A stretch of DNA of 64,000 nt from Algibacter pacificus (GCF_008033385.1 NZ_VOGY01000004.1:1-64000), one strand, 5' to 3'. Counted from the first letter of the stretch, positions 35,127 to 44,898 are shown. Numbers and translations are program-made. Notes: a model not told the origin generated them from the sequence alone.

Positions 35127-35963
35127 TTAAAACGGTAAATCTTCCCAATCAGCACTATCTTCCACGCTTTTTTTGTTTTCCTGTTCTATTGTTTTTTCAA
35201 TAGTCTCAATAAATTTTATCGAGTTTGTGATATTATTGAAAATAAGAATACTCTCGGAATAATTCAAAATTTGATTATCGTGAGCAAAACTTCTGTTGTT
35301 TCTAATATCATTAAAAGCTTCTATGACGTGGATAGAATATTTTAAAATTCTTTCAGTCATTTCAGATTCAATTTTTTCATTTACTACAATGAACTTAACG
35401 TACTTGCCAAATACAGCATTAAGAGATTCCTCTTTTTTAATTTCAATTTTGTGATTTACACATAATTGCCTAATGAATTTCATAAAGTACGTATGCAATC
35501 TATCTAAAGCAACTTCAGGCTCATTTTTATTAATGCTTTCACGGATAGACTTCGCTAGTAAACTGAAATCTCTATCATCTTCAATATCCTTTATTACATC
35601 AATTTCTTCTACTATTGTTTCTTCTTTTAATCTACTTGCTATTTTTAAACATTCTCTATAAATGTTTTCATCTTTCTCAAAATCGAATCCATATTCTTTC
35701 GCTATTGCCTTAGTATGCCAATAATCTAAAAGTGCAGTCAATAGTTCTCCCACTTTATAGCTCGGCTCTTCACTAAAAAAACCTCTAAGTCTATTTGCTT
35801 TAGAACCACTCTCATAAAAGTATTTGTCATCATAAATATTGATTCGGATGCTTTCGTAGATGAATTCCTCAAAGGTTCTATTAGAAAAATCCATTACATA
35901 ACCTGAAGGCATTTCGAATAATTTTTCAATTAGGAATTTTTCTTTATAATGTAATTCAGCCAA
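35127..35963 (-). CDS. Abortive-infection C-terminal (Abi_C)-like protein
   Basis: 278 residues. The C-terminal half (about 145-250) resembles the Abi_C domain, with HTYFMKFIRQLCVNH, LNAVFGKYVKFIV and the terminal IRNNRSFAHDN signature. The N-terminal half is helical and unassigned. Such proteins are candidates for phage defence. The start is TTG (35,961-35,963). It is the last gene on the minus strand of a conserved envelope/Fe-S operon region and, with the Mrr-type gene nearby, appears to be a later insertion. Confidence 0.6.
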   Translation of the reverse strand: MAELHYKEKFLIEKLFEMPSGYVMDFSNRTFEEFIYESIRINIYDDKYFYESGSKANRLRGFFSEEPSYKVGELLTALLDYWHTKAIAKEYGFDFEKDENIYRECLKIASRLKEETIVEEIDVIKDIEDDRDFSLLAKSIRESINKNEPEVALDRLHTYFMKFIRQLCVNHKIEIKKEESLNAVFGKYVKFIVVNEKIESEMTERILKYSIHVIEAFNDIRNNRSFAHDNQILNYSESILIFNNITNSIKFIETIEKTIEQENKKSVEDSADWEDLPF

Positions 35964-36006
35964 TTTTCGGGTTATTTATTTAATTATACTCAACTAAAAC
36001 CCATCC

Positions 36007-36492
36007 CTACTTCACAAATCGGCCATGCCAGCTTTCGCTTGCAGGCACTTCCCAATTTTCTTTAAATTCGCCCACATTGGCGACTAGGTTATTAAAAACA
36101 ATGGTATTTTTAGAAACGGCTTTATCCTTTGCCATTTTACGAAAATCGGTTAAAGATTTATAAGCGACGTATTCGCCTTGTTTGTAGGATACGTTCATTT
36201 TATCCATTAAATCGACATTATAATCTTGTTCTAATTGCTGAATAAATTTCACCGAAGCATCTATAGAACATCCTGAGGCATGTGCCATAGTTTCATTTAC
36301 ACCTATTACAATAAAGCGTTTATATTTAATGGTAAAACCGGCTTGTAAATCGCTTCCGTGAGCCGTCCAGTTTTCTAAAAATACATTTAGTTTGTTTTGA
36401 ATATCTTCAAGCTCTGCTTCATTAAATGAACGGTTGGCTTGGTATATCCAAACGCGTGATTCTTCGGGTAATGTATTGAAATCTACTAGCAT
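36007..36492 (-). CDS. Conserved Bacteroidota protein annotated as 'ABC transporter ATPase'
   Basis: 161 residues (MLVDFNTLPEESRVWIYQANRSF). It has no Walker motifs; the usual database name is a misnomer. HASGCSIDASVKFIQQLE is a conserved-looking segment with a cysteine. In related genomes the family usually sits next to the CCG-domain Fe-S protein gene, from which it is separated here by the Mrr-type gene. Function unknown. Confidence 0.8.
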   Translation of the reverse strand: MLVDFNTLPEESRVWIYQANRSFNEAELEDIQNKLNVFLENWTAHGSDLQAGFTIKYKRFIVIGVNETMAHASGCSIDASVKFIQQLEQDYNVDLMDKMNVSYKQGEYVAYKSLTDFRKMAKDKAVSKNTIVFNNLVANVGEFKENWEVPASESWHGRFVK

Positions 36493-36630
36493 GTTTATTT
36501 TTTTTTAAACTGGGATTAATTATTTATAATAAGTTTGTATATGGTTTAATATGTGTTTTAAGTACCTAATTTAGCAAATAGAAATCAAATAAATAGGCAA
36601 ACCAAATCATATATATGGTAGTGAGCTTAA

Positions 36631-37527
36631 TTATTCTCCTTCGAAAAAGTCATTATCAAGCTCCTTAACCTCGTAAGTTATTTTTACTTGAACTCCAACA
36701 TTATATTGATGCATTAAGTCAACTAGTTTTGAACCATCTATCAAAATTATCGAATGATGAGCTTCTCTGGCCTTCTTTATTGCTGCATCATCAAAAGTCG
36801 AAGTTGTAATAAATACTCCTTTAGTAGTATCTCCACTCATTGCTCCAATGAAATTTCTAATATCTTTTTCTCTAACTTTGTTCTCTGTATATCTTTTCGC
36901 TTGAGTATATATTTTTTCAAGACCGAGTTTGTCTTCATTTATAATACCATCAATTCCTCCATCTCCTGATTTTGAAGTCTCAATAAAATCTCCATAGCCC
37001 ATTTTTTTTAGTAATATTAAAATTACCTTTTCGAAAAAGTATGGATCAATTTCTTTTAGTTTATCTAGTAATTCTGTTTTTACTTCAGTTTCTATAGTAG
37101 AAAATCCATTGTCAATTAAGTCTTGTGGAGATGCATTGTCTACATCGATTGTTTCTATTTCTAAGTGATTTTCCTTTTTATTTTGTACCGAAGAACGATG
37201 GTTTATAAAATCAGGGTCATTCTTTAGGTCGGATAACAAAAGTTTTCCGCTCATTAGAGTTTCTTTCCCTTTGTCTGCTAATTGAACTAAACCTCTCTTA
37301 GGATAAAAAACAAATTTCCCCATTTTCAGATAGGATTTCCCCCAAAGTATTCTGTCTATTAACACATTCGCACCTGAACTTGTCTTTTTATCTAAAAGTT
37401 CTTTAGGAAGTTCGGAATAATAATTATCTCTAACTTTTCTAGCTAATTCTCTACTGCTTATAACTTCAACCGTATTCAGCATTTCCAAAATTGGCATAAA
37501 AGTTTCGTGATATTTCGGTAATTCCAT
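36631..37527 (-). CDS. mrr: Mrr-type restriction endonuclease
   Basis: 298 residues. Residues about 1-95 match the Mrr N-terminal winged-helix domain (PILEMLNTVEVISSRELARKV). The catalytic domain (about 155-285) has the D-QxK nuclease core: SGDGGIDGII with D193, and IYTQAKRY with Q209 and K211. Mrr enzymes are type IV and cut methylated DNA; there is no methyltransferase next to it, in agreement. It stands between two genes that are normally neighbours, which suggests insertion. Confidence 0.88.
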   Translation of the reverse strand: MELPKYHETFMPILEMLNTVEVISSRELARKVRDNYYSELPKELLDKKTSSGANVLIDRILWGKSYLKMGKFVFYPKRGLVQLADKGKETLMSGKLLLSDLKNDPDFINHRSSVQNKKENHLEIETIDVDNASPQDLIDNGFSTIETEVKTELLDKLKEIDPYFFEKVILILLKKMGYGDFIETSKSGDGGIDGIINEDKLGLEKIYTQAKRYTENKVREKDIRNFIGAMSGDTTKGVFITTSTFDDAAIKKAREAHHSIILIDGSKLVDLMHQYNVGVQVKITYEVKELDNDFFEGE

Positions 37528-37586
37528 TTGTTATTAATGTTCAGTTTTAATTTTGCCCAAAGCCCTAATATATTGTATAATTATGA

Positions 37587-38378
37587 TTACAAATTTTGAG
37601 ATTGCGCAATTAATTCAGCAATATCCAAAACAGTTATATCACTTTCTTTTTCTTTCACTTTTACGCCATCGCTCATCATGGTCATACAATACGGGCAAGC
37701 GGTTGCTATAATTTCTGGGTTGGTTTTTAGAGCATCTTCGGTACGAAGTTCATTAATTTCCTTATCCCCTTTTTCGGCGTCTTTAAACATTTGTGCCCCT
37801 CCTGCTCCACAGCATAATGCGGTGGCTTTGCTGCGTTTCATTTCAAGAAGATTCGCGTTTAATGTCGCTAAAACATCACGCGGTGCATTGTATTCTGAAT
37901 TGGCGCGTCCTAAATAACACGGATCGTGAAAGGTGATGCGTTTGCCGTTAAACACACCGTCTTTTATGTCGAGTTTTTTAGTTTCAATTAATTCTTTTAT
38001 AAATTGCGTGTGGTGCAAAACCTCGTAATTTCCGCCTAAACCTGGGTATTCGTTTTTTAGGCAGTTGAAAGAATGCGGATCGCAGGTTACAATACGTTTT
38101 ACCTCGTAAGCGTTTAGCACCTCAATATTCATCATGGCTTGCATTTGAAACAAGAATTCGTTTCCGGCGCGTTTTGCCACATCGCCAGTACAGGTTTCTT
38201 CGGTTCCTAAAACAGCAAAATTCACGTTGGCTTTGTTTAATATTTTAACAAAAGCACGTGTAATTTTTTTGGCTCTATCATCATAACTTCCAGCAGAACC
38301 TACCCAAAATAAAATATCGGGTTGTTTGCCTTGAGCCATGAGTTCTTCCATGGTGGGTACGTTTAGTTGTTCGCTCAT
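37587..38378 (-). CDS. CCG-domain (Fe-S)-binding protein, heterodisulfide-reductase related
   Basis: 263 residues with two cysteine-rich CCG domains: ...ETCTGDVAKR...VTCDPHSFNCLKNEYP and HDPCYLGRANSEYN...ALCCGAGGAQMF...TACPYCMTMM. These bind special Fe-S clusters in HdrB- and GlpC-like proteins. With the ferredoxin-type membrane partner upstream it probably forms an electron-transfer complex between a quinone pool or soluble donor and an unknown acceptor. The structured element at 38,482-38,559 lies between the two genes. Confidence 0.88.
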   Translation of the reverse strand: MSEQLNVPTMEELMAQGKQPDILFWVGSAGSYDDRAKKITRAFVKILNKANVNFAVLGTEETCTGDVAKRAGNEFLFQMQAMMNIEVLNAYEVKRIVTCDPHSFNCLKNEYPGLGGNYEVLHHTQFIKELIETKKLDIKDGVFNGKRITFHDPCYLGRANSEYNAPRDVLATLNANLLEMKRSKATALCCGAGGAQMFKDAEKGDKEINELRTEDALKTNPEIIATACPYCMTMMSDGVKVKEKESDITVLDIAELIAQSQNL

Positions 38379-38481
38379 TTCTTTTAATTTTATGAGGTTG
38401 TTCTGTTTTTTGTTTGGTTTAAAAGCTTTACACTTTAAACGAATTCCAAAAACTTAAATGAACTTAACCTAATGGGGTTTT

Positions 38482-38559
38482 GCGTTAGGGATTGAGGCTT
38501 TGTTGGAGCTCCTCGAAGAGAGCGACTGCCGAAAGCCCGACCCTTTTCGGGTAACGCCC
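38482..38559 (+). repeat. Structured intergenic element, short form
   Basis: GCGTTA at 38,482-38,487 pairs with TAACGC at 38,552-38,557; CCCGA-CCCTTT-TCGGG (38,536-38,551) forms a 3' hairpin. GGGATTGAGG and GCCGAAAGCCCG match the GGATTGATGCGG and GCGGAAAGCCTG of the element at 913-1,080. GC content is far above that of its flanks. It lies between two genes of an operon. Confidence 0.6.
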
Positions 38560-38572
38560 AAAATATATTTAT

Positions 38573-39886
38573 TTATTCGTTTTTCCAGTTTAAACGGTCC
38601 ATTTGGTTGTATGGCCATGGTGCGCCGTTGTTCTCGATGTTGGTCATCATGTTGTTAAGTTCGCTTGGTGCGGCGCTTTGCTCCATAACGAGGTAGCGAC
38701 GCATTTCGATGATGATTGACAATGGATCGATGCTTACCGGGCAGGCTTCTACACAGGCGTTGCAACTGGTGCAGGCCCAAATTTCTTCGTTTGTAATGTA
38801 ATCGCCAAGGAGTTGTTTACCGTCGTCTTTAAATTCGCCATTATTGGCATCGATATTTTTCCCCACTTCTTCGAGACGGTCACGGGTGTCCATCATGATT
38901 TTTCGTGGCGATAATTTTTTACCGGTTAAATTGGCTGGGCACTCGCTTGTACAGCGTCCGCACTCGGTACAAGTATAGGCGTTTAGTAAACTTACCCAAC
39001 TTAAATCTTGCACATCGCTGGCGCCAAATTTTGCAGGCACTTCGTCGGCTTCGCCTTCTGCAGGTGCAGCAAATGGATCGGCATTGGGATCCATCATGAG
39101 TTTTACCTCGTTGGTTACGGATTCTAAATTATTGAATTGCCCTTTTGGTGTTAATTTGCCATAATATGTATTTGGGAACGCTAATAATATGTGTAAATGT
39201 TTTGAAAAATAGAGGTAATTTAGGAATATTAAAATACCGATAATATGAATCCACCATGCGCTACGCTCGATAACATGCAAGGTTGTTTCTGGTAATTTAG
39301 AAAAGATTGGTGCTATAAATTGACTGATAATATTTCCTGAATTTAAAGATTGAAAATGCAGATCTGTAGCATTCATAACTAAAAACAGAGTCATTAAAAC
39401 CATTTCGAAATATAGGATGAAATTCCCGTCTTTTTTTGGCCAGCCCGTCATTTCGCTTTTCCAAAAACGTTGCAATTTTATTACGTTTCTACGAATCCAA
39501 AAGACGGTTACGGCTATTAAAACTAGAATAGCCAAAAGCTCGAAAGTACCAATTAAAAAGCCATAAACCGATGTTGGCAGGATACTTAAACCGATACGGT
39601 GTGTACCGAAAAGGCCGTCGATTATAATCTCAAGCACTTCTATATTTATGATAACAAAACCAACATAAACTACCACGTGTAGAAATCCAGAAACGGGACG
39701 GCGTACCATTTTACTTTGCCCAAGGGCAATGCGCGCCATGTTTTTCCAACGCTCGGGTTTATTATCGCTAACATCAACATCTTGACCGAGGTTAATGTTT
39801 CGGAATAATTTTTTTACATTTTTTACAAAATAGCCAATGCCACCAATTAAAATAATGGCGAATAGTATGTTTGGTAAATAGCTCAT
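38573..39886 (-). CDS. Membrane 4Fe-4S dicluster oxidoreductase subunit
   Basis: 437 residues. About five membrane helices in residues 1-240, then two 4Fe-4S motifs: CTECGRCTSECP (C306, 309, 312, 316) and CTSCNACVEACP (C372, 375, 378, 382). The layout fits HdrE/NarI-like membrane domains joined to an HdrC-like ferredoxin. Histidines in the helices may bind haem. It pairs with the CCG protein downstream. It starts six bases after mlaD ends. Confidence 0.88.
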   Translation of the reverse strand: MSYLPNILFAIILIGGIGYFVKNVKKLFRNINLGQDVDVSDNKPERWKNMARIALGQSKMVRRPVSGFLHVVVYVGFVIINIEVLEIIIDGLFGTHRIGLSILPTSVYGFLIGTFELLAILVLIAVTVFWIRRNVIKLQRFWKSEMTGWPKKDGNFILYFEMVLMTLFLVMNATDLHFQSLNSGNIISQFIAPIFSKLPETTLHVIERSAWWIHIIGILIFLNYLYFSKHLHILLAFPNTYYGKLTPKGQFNNLESVTNEVKLMMDPNADPFAAPAEGEADEVPAKFGASDVQDLSWVSLLNAYTCTECGRCTSECPANLTGKKLSPRKIMMDTRDRLEEVGKNIDANNGEFKDDGKQLLGDYITNEEIWACTSCNACVEACPVSIDPLSIIIEMRRYLVMEQSAAPSELNNMMTNIENNGAPWPYNQMDRLNWKNE

Positions 39887-39892
39887 TTAAAT

Positions 39893-40834
39893 TTAGTTAG
39901 TTTCCGGTTCTTCGTACGGAATTTCTTTTTTAGATAAAATTCGAGTATATCGATTTGGATGTAATTTAAAATCTAATAATAAGGATTCTAACTCTGCCGT
40001 TGCCCCCTCTAAATTATTGTATAAAGCATCGTCTTTTAAGAGTTTTCCCATAGAGCCTTCGCCTTTTTCTAGGTTTGCCATAATATTATCGAAACTCGCT
40101 AAGGTAGTTTCAAGGTTTTTCATGGTGGCTGCTAAATCTGCTTTAGAAAGTTCTCTCGTCATTTTTGCTAAATCGTTACTCGCCGTTTCCGCATTGCTTA
40201 AAACCGTATTGATTTTAGACTGGTTAGTTTGCATGATTTGATTTAACGATTTTGATGTGCCTTCGAAAGATTTCAGTGTTACGCTTAAACTGGCTAAACT
40301 CGATTTTAAGTTGGCTTTTCCTTTTTCGTCTAAAACATCGTTTAGGTTCGAAATTAAGGCATCGGCACTAGTCAGCATTTTTTCAATTTTACTTTGTAGT
40401 GGTGATAATTGATTGGATAGCGCTCCTACCATGCCTTCTTTTACTGCGCCCTTTAATGTTGATTTATCTTCTGCAGGACCTGCGTTATCAAAAGCAGGAA
40501 CAATAGCAACTGCTTTGCCTCCTATTAAACCAGTATCATAAACTTGGGCTGTACTGTTTTTAGAAAATTCAAAATCGTTATCGACTAATAATTCTACTAA
40601 TAATTGCCCAGAAGCATCATCCTTAAAACTGATGCTAATAACTTTTCCAACGGTTAATCCGTTAATGGTTACCGGGGTTGATGGTACTAAACCCTCAACA
40701 TTATCGTAAACTGCGTAATAGGTTTTAGAGCTATCTAACAAATTTTGGCCTTTCAAATAATTAAAACCAAAAATGAAAAGGATAATTCCTAATATAACTA
40801 ATATGCCTGTTTTTACTTCTCTAGATATTTTCAA
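39893..40834 (-). CDS. MlaD/MCE-family substrate-binding protein
   Basis: 313 residues with one N-terminal membrane helix (KTGILVILGIILFIFGF), an MCE domain (about 35-120, YYAVYDNVEGLVPSTPVTIN to VGKVISISF) and a helical tail. MCE proteins bind lipids in inner-to-outer-membrane phospholipid transport; no MlaE/MlaF partner is in the window. The start is TTG (40,832-40,834); no ATG fits. In the same operon as the amidase upstream. Confidence 0.87.
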   Translation of the reverse strand: MKISREVKTGILVILGIILFIFGFNYLKGQNLLDSSKTYYAVYDNVEGLVPSTPVTINGLTVGKVISISFKDDASGQLLVELLVDNDFEFSKNSTAQVYDTGLIGGKAVAIVPAFDNAGPAEDKSTLKGAVKEGMVGALSNQLSPLQSKIEKMLTSADALISNLNDVLDEKGKANLKSSLASLSVTLKSFEGTSKSLNQIMQTNQSKINTVLSNAETASNDLAKMTRELSKADLAATMKNLETTLASFDNIMANLEKGEGSMGKLLKDDALYNNLEGATAELESLLLDFKLHPNRYTRILSKKEIPYEEPETN

Positions 40835-40903
40835 ATTATTTATGCTTTAGATAACAAAGACAAATTTAAGATAATTTTAAAAAGAATAGAACTAATTCTT
40901 TAA

Positions 40904-42001
40904 TTACCTTTTTAAAGCTTCTGTTAAATTAACTTGTTTTCCGTTTTTAAAAGCTACAATAAAACAAGACTTATATCCCTTACGTTTAGCCTCGCTAACA
41001 AGTTGTGTTGTTTCATTATAATTTGATGTGGCACCGTAATAGTATTTATAGAGGTTCCCTACTTTCTCTTTTGATACTGGGCTTAAGCCTTTAAAATTAT
41101 AAGCTTTAGTAGCCAAGGATTTTGAGCTTGCCGCAATTTGAACTTTAAATGTTATATTTTCATAATTAGAGGCGCTAGCCGTTGTTGTTTCGGTTACTTC
41201 CTCTGCAAAAACACCGTGCACTACACTTTTATCTAAAGATGCTTTATACTGTAAAATAGCATCGGTTATGGCTTTCCCCATATCTTGTTGCCCCTTTTTA
41301 GAGTTTAAATAAGCCCCTTCCTTATTATTAGTTAAAAAACCAAGTTCTACCAAAACACTAGGCATAACAGTTTGGTGCAATACAATAAAACCGGCTTGTT
41401 TAACACTGCGGTCTTTTCGTTTTAATTTTCCAACAAAATTTTTCTGAATTAAACTAGCCAATTCAATACTTTGGTCTAAATAATCTTCCATCCCCATCAT
41501 AATACTAATGGCCGATTCTGGTGAATTAGGATCGTATCCGGCGTAGTTTTGATGGTAATTATCTTCCATAAGAATTACGGAGTTTTCCTTTTTAGCCACT
41601 TCAAAGTTGGTTTTATTTCGGTGTAAACCTAAAACAAAAGTACCAGCACCATAAGCTTGAGAAGTATGCGAATCGCAATGTACAGACACAAATAAATCGG
41701 CTTTAGCTTTGTTTGCAATTTTCCCTCTCACAAATAAATCGACAAACTTATCAGTTTTACGCGTGTAAATTACTTTTATATTAGGGTTTTTCGCCAAAGC
41801 TTTACCTATTTCTAAAACCACTTTTAAGGCAATATCTTTTTCTTTGTAGCCATTACCTAAATTACCTGGGTCTTTTCCGCCGTGGCCTGCATCTAGTACC
41901 ACTACAAATTGATCCGCATCATTATTATCTGGATTTGTAAATGAAGAAAATGTTAATACTAATATAAAAGATACGAAAAGTAATAATGAGTTCGTTTTCA
42001 T
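40904..42001 (-). CDS. N-acetylmuramoyl-L-alanine amidase (Amidase_3)
   Basis: 365 residues with signal peptide (MKTNSLLLFVSFILVLTFSS). Amidase_3 zinc ligands and catalytic residues are present: H40 in DAGHGGKDPG, E54 in GYKEKDIAL, H108 in SVHCDSH, and VLVELGFLTN. It cleaves the lactyl-amide bond between MurNAc and the stem peptide, in the periplasm. The C-terminal part (about 280-365) resembles a SPOR-like domain (FKVQIAASSKSL) that may direct it to septal peptidoglycan. Divergent from lptD. Confidence 0.92.
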   Translation of the reverse strand: MKTNSLLLFVSFILVLTFSSFTNPDNNDADQFVVVLDAGHGGKDPGNLGNGYKEKDIALKVVLEIGKALAKNPNIKVIYTRKTDKFVDLFVRGKIANKAKADLFVSVHCDSHTSQAYGAGTFVLGLHRNKTNFEVAKKENSVILMEDNYHQNYAGYDPNSPESAISIMMGMEDYLDQSIELASLIQKNFVGKLKRKDRSVKQAGFIVLHQTVMPSVLVELGFLTNNKEGAYLNSKKGQQDMGKAITDAILQYKASLDKSVVHGVFAEEVTETTTASASNYENITFKVQIAASSKSLATKAYNFKGLSPVSKEKVGNLYKYYYGATSNYNETTQLVSEAKRKGYKSCFIVAFKNGKQVNLTEALKR

Positions 42002-42067
42002 GAGATAAAATAAGATTGTCTTTTAAACCGATATATCAGAAATATATAGCTATTTTTAATATTGTAA

Positions 42068-42082
42068 CGAGTAAAATACTCG
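42068..42082. promoter_or_regulatory. 15-bp dyad between the amidase and lptD genes
   Basis: CGAGTA-AAA-TACTCG is a perfect inverted repeat in an AT-rich divergent control region. It could be an operator or a small hairpin in the amidase leader. Confidence 0.3.
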
Positions 42083-42144
42083 GTTTCGTTTAATTTTAAA
42101 TTTTTTACAGAATATAAAAAATTCACAGAAAAATATATGTAATT

Positions 42145-44898
42145 TTGGCATTTCAAAAACCGAGCCATACTTTTACAAAAATACATTTAAAAGCGTTGCA
42201 GACAAACAACTTTAATATACTTTTTACTCTAAGTTTTTTCATGTTTATTAACATGGTAAGCTTTGGGCAAGACATCAAAAAAAAACAGGATTCCATTAAG
42301 CCTGTTGTTGAAAATCGGGTTTTAAAACAAACCGACAGTTTGGTAGCACCATTAATTGACGAAAAAGTTACAGACTCGACACTTACAGATTCTATAAAAC
42401 CTAAAAAAGGATTTTTAGAACATAAGGTAGTTTATAGTGCTACCGATTATACTAAATTCAATCAAATACTCCATAAGCTATACTTGTATAATGAAGCGAA
42501 AATTGATTACGGTGATATGAATATTACGGCCGGAAAGATTACAGTAGATTATACTACCAACACGGTTTATGCCCAAGGTATTCTTGACTCTACAGGCGTT
42601 TACACACAAAAACCTGTATTTACCCAAGGGAGTAGTGTGGTAGAGCCAGACTCTATTGTTTTTAATACCAAGTCGAAAAAAGCCCTTATTTACAATTCCA
42701 AAACCGAGCAAGGTGAAGGTACGGTAATTGCTAGTATCACAAAAAAAGAAAACGATTCGGTCTACTTTTTAAAAAATGCAAAATACACCACAGCAACAAA
42801 TCTTGAAGATCCTGATTATTATATAAAACTTAGGAAAGCTAAAATTGTACCTGGTAAAAAAATTGTAACAGGCTTAGCGAACTTATTTATCTATGATGTG
42901 CCTACGCCTGTAGGCTTACCTTTTGCTTTTTTTCCGCAAACAGAAACACAAACTTCAGGTATAATTTTACCGAGTTTTGGTGAACAGGGCGACCGAGGTT
43001 TCTTTTTGCAAAATGGTGGTTACTATTTTGCTATTAATAATAATGTAGATTTAACAGTTTTAGGCGATTATTATACCAACGGGAGTTATGGTTTAAGACT
43101 AGAAAACACCTATGCTAAACGTTATAAATTTAGAGGGAATTTAAGTTTTAGATACGAAAGTTTGATTACTAGCGAACTTGGATTTTCCGATTACGCAAAA
43201 AATACCTTATACAATTTACGATGGTCTCATAGCCAAGATGCTAAAGCGAACCCGAATTCTAGATTTTCGGCATCTGTAAACCTTGGTAGTAGTAATTATT
43301 ACAGTGGATCGTTAAATCAAGTTAATATTGCGAATAGATTTAACAATACCTTATCGTCGTCTGTATCCTACTCAAAAACCTTTCAAGGTGAACCGCAAGT
43401 TAACATGAGTTTAACAGCCACGCATTCGCAAAACACACAAACACAAACAATAAGCATGACACTACCTACTTTAACCGGTAGCATTGGTAGAATGTATCCG
43501 TTTGCTCCAAAAACAGGTTCTAAAAAAGGGATTATTCAAAATATAAATTTACAGTATAATTTACGTGGAGAAAATAGAATTACCACGACCGATTCTTTAT
43601 TCTTTAAAAAGGAAATGTTTGATGACGCTAAAACTGGACTCCAACATACTATTCCGTTAACCACAAACTTTAAGTTATTTAAATACCTTAGCGTGAGTGC
43701 GAGTACTAATTTTAATGAAGTTTGGACTTTTAAAACCATAAACAAGTATTTTGACACCGCTACAAGAGAAACCGTAACGGAAACCGTAAATGGTTTTGAT
43801 GCCTTTAGAACCTATAATTTTAGCACCAGTATTGGAACTACTATTTACGGAATGTTTAACTTTGAAAAAGAAGGCAAAGACCCTAAATTCCAAAAAATTA
43901 GACACGTGATGCGTCCGTCTATTAGTTATAATATTAATCCCGCTTTTGATAAATATTACGACACCTTCGAAGTAGTAAGTGCCGATGGAGAAACCAAAGA
44001 AGATGTATCCTTTACCCGATTTGAAGAAAGTATTTTTGGTACACCAGGACAAACCTTTTCAAGTTCTATGGGAATTTCATTATCCAACAACCTAGAAGCT
44101 AAAGTACGTGATAAAGACAGTACGGCCACCGAACCTAAAAAAGTGGTGCTATTAAATAATTTAAACTTTTCTACCTCGTATAATTTTGCTGGCGACTCTT
44201 TGCAATGGAGTCCAGTAAGAGTGAGCGGTGGAACACAGTTATTCGATAATAAATTAAGCCTGAATTTTGGAGCAACGTTAGATCCATATGCTTTAGATAA
44301 TAACAATAAGAGAATTAATACATTTAATATTGATAATAATGGGAGTTTATTTAGACTAACTAGTGCAAACATGACGGCAAGTTGGTCTTTATCCAGTGAT
44401 AAAAAAGGTAAAAAAGACTCGAAAGATGATGACCGAAACCGAGAAGAAAACTTACGTGGCGGTGGTCGAGATGACGATATGTTTGGAGTATCTCAAGATT
44501 TTTCAAAAAATCAAAATAAAGAAGATAAAAAGGATGAAGAAACTAAAACTGCATTCTATAATTATAAAATCCCCTGGAGTTTACGTTTAGCCTATGCGGT
44601 AAATTATTCCAATTCCGCAAGACAGAATGAAATATCATCGCATTCCTTAATGTTTTCTGGAGACATCAATTTATCTGAAAAATGGTCTATTGGAGCCTCA
44701 TCGGGTTACGATGTTAAAAACAATGCCTTTACTTCTACACAACTACGTTTTGAACGTGATTTAGAAAGCTGGCGTATGAATTTTAGTTGGGTGCCTTTTG
44801 GAACGTATACCTCTTGGAATTTCTTTATCGGAATAAAATCGAGCTTATTGCAAGATCTTAAATACGAAAAACGTAAATCTGCCGATGTACAACTTTAA
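42145..44898 (+). CDS. lptD: LPS-assembly outer-membrane protein LptD (OstA type)
   Basis: 917 residues. After the signal peptide comes the OstA/LptA-like jelly roll (about 110-260, GDMNITAGKITVDYTTNTVYAQG) and then a long LptD beta-barrel typical of Bacteroidota. It inserts lipopolysaccharide in the outer leaflet. The frame can start at TTG 42,145 or at TTG 42,196; the latter gives the neat signal peptide MQTNNFNILFTLSFFMFINM, and a TAATTTTG -7-like motif at 42,140-42,147 overlaps the first TTG, so 42,196 may be the true start. A low-complexity acidic/basic stretch lies near residues 750-800. Confidence 0.9.
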   Translation: MAFQKPSHTFTKIHLKALQTNNFNILFTLSFFMFINMVSFGQDIKKKQDSIKPVVENRVLKQTDSLVAPLIDEKVTDSTLTDSIKPKKGFLEHKVVYSATDYTKFNQILHKLYLYNEAKIDYGDMNITAGKITVDYTTNTVYAQGILDSTGVYTQKPVFTQGSSVVEPDSIVFNTKSKKALIYNSKTEQGEGTVIASITKKENDSVYFLKNAKYTTATNLEDPDYYIKLRKAKIVPGKKIVTGLANLFIYDVPTPVGLPFAFFPQTETQTSGIILPSFGEQGDRGFFLQNGGYYFAINNNVDLTVLGDYYTNGSYGLRLENTYAKRYKFRGNLSFRYESLITSELGFSDYAKNTLYNLRWSHSQDAKANPNSRFSASVNLGSSNYYSGSLNQVNIANRFNNTLSSSVSYSKTFQGEPQVNMSLTATHSQNTQTQTISMTLPTLTGSIGRMYPFAPKTGSKKGIIQNINLQYNLRGENRITTTDSLFFKKEMFDDAKTGLQHTIPLTTNFKLFKYLSVSASTNFNEVWTFKTINKYFDTATRETVTETVNGFDAFRTYNFSTSIGTTIYGMFNFEKEGKDPKFQKIRHVMRPSISYNINPAFDKYYDTFEVVSADGETKEDVSFTRFEESIFGTPGQTFSSSMGISLSNNLEAKVRDKDSTATEPKKVVLLNNLNFSTSYNFAGDSLQWSPVRVSGGTQLFDNKLSLNFGATLDPYALDNNNKRINTFNIDNNGSLFRLTSANMTASWSLSSDKKGKKDSKDDDRNREENLRGGGRDDDMFGVSQDFSKNQNKEDKKDEETKTAFYNYKIPWSLRLAYAVNYSNSARQNEISSHSLMFSGDINLSEKWSIGASSGYDVKNNAFTSTQLRFERDLESWRMNFSWVPFGTYTSWNFFIGIKSSLLQDLKYEKRKSADVQL

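Noticed and set aside
36007-36492. ABC transporter ATPase
   Set aside because: No Walker A, signature or Walker B motif exists; the database name for this family is misleading.
43675-44372. Minus-strand open frames of about 125-138 codons within lptD
   Set aside because: They are antisense to a well-supported long gene and show no family features.
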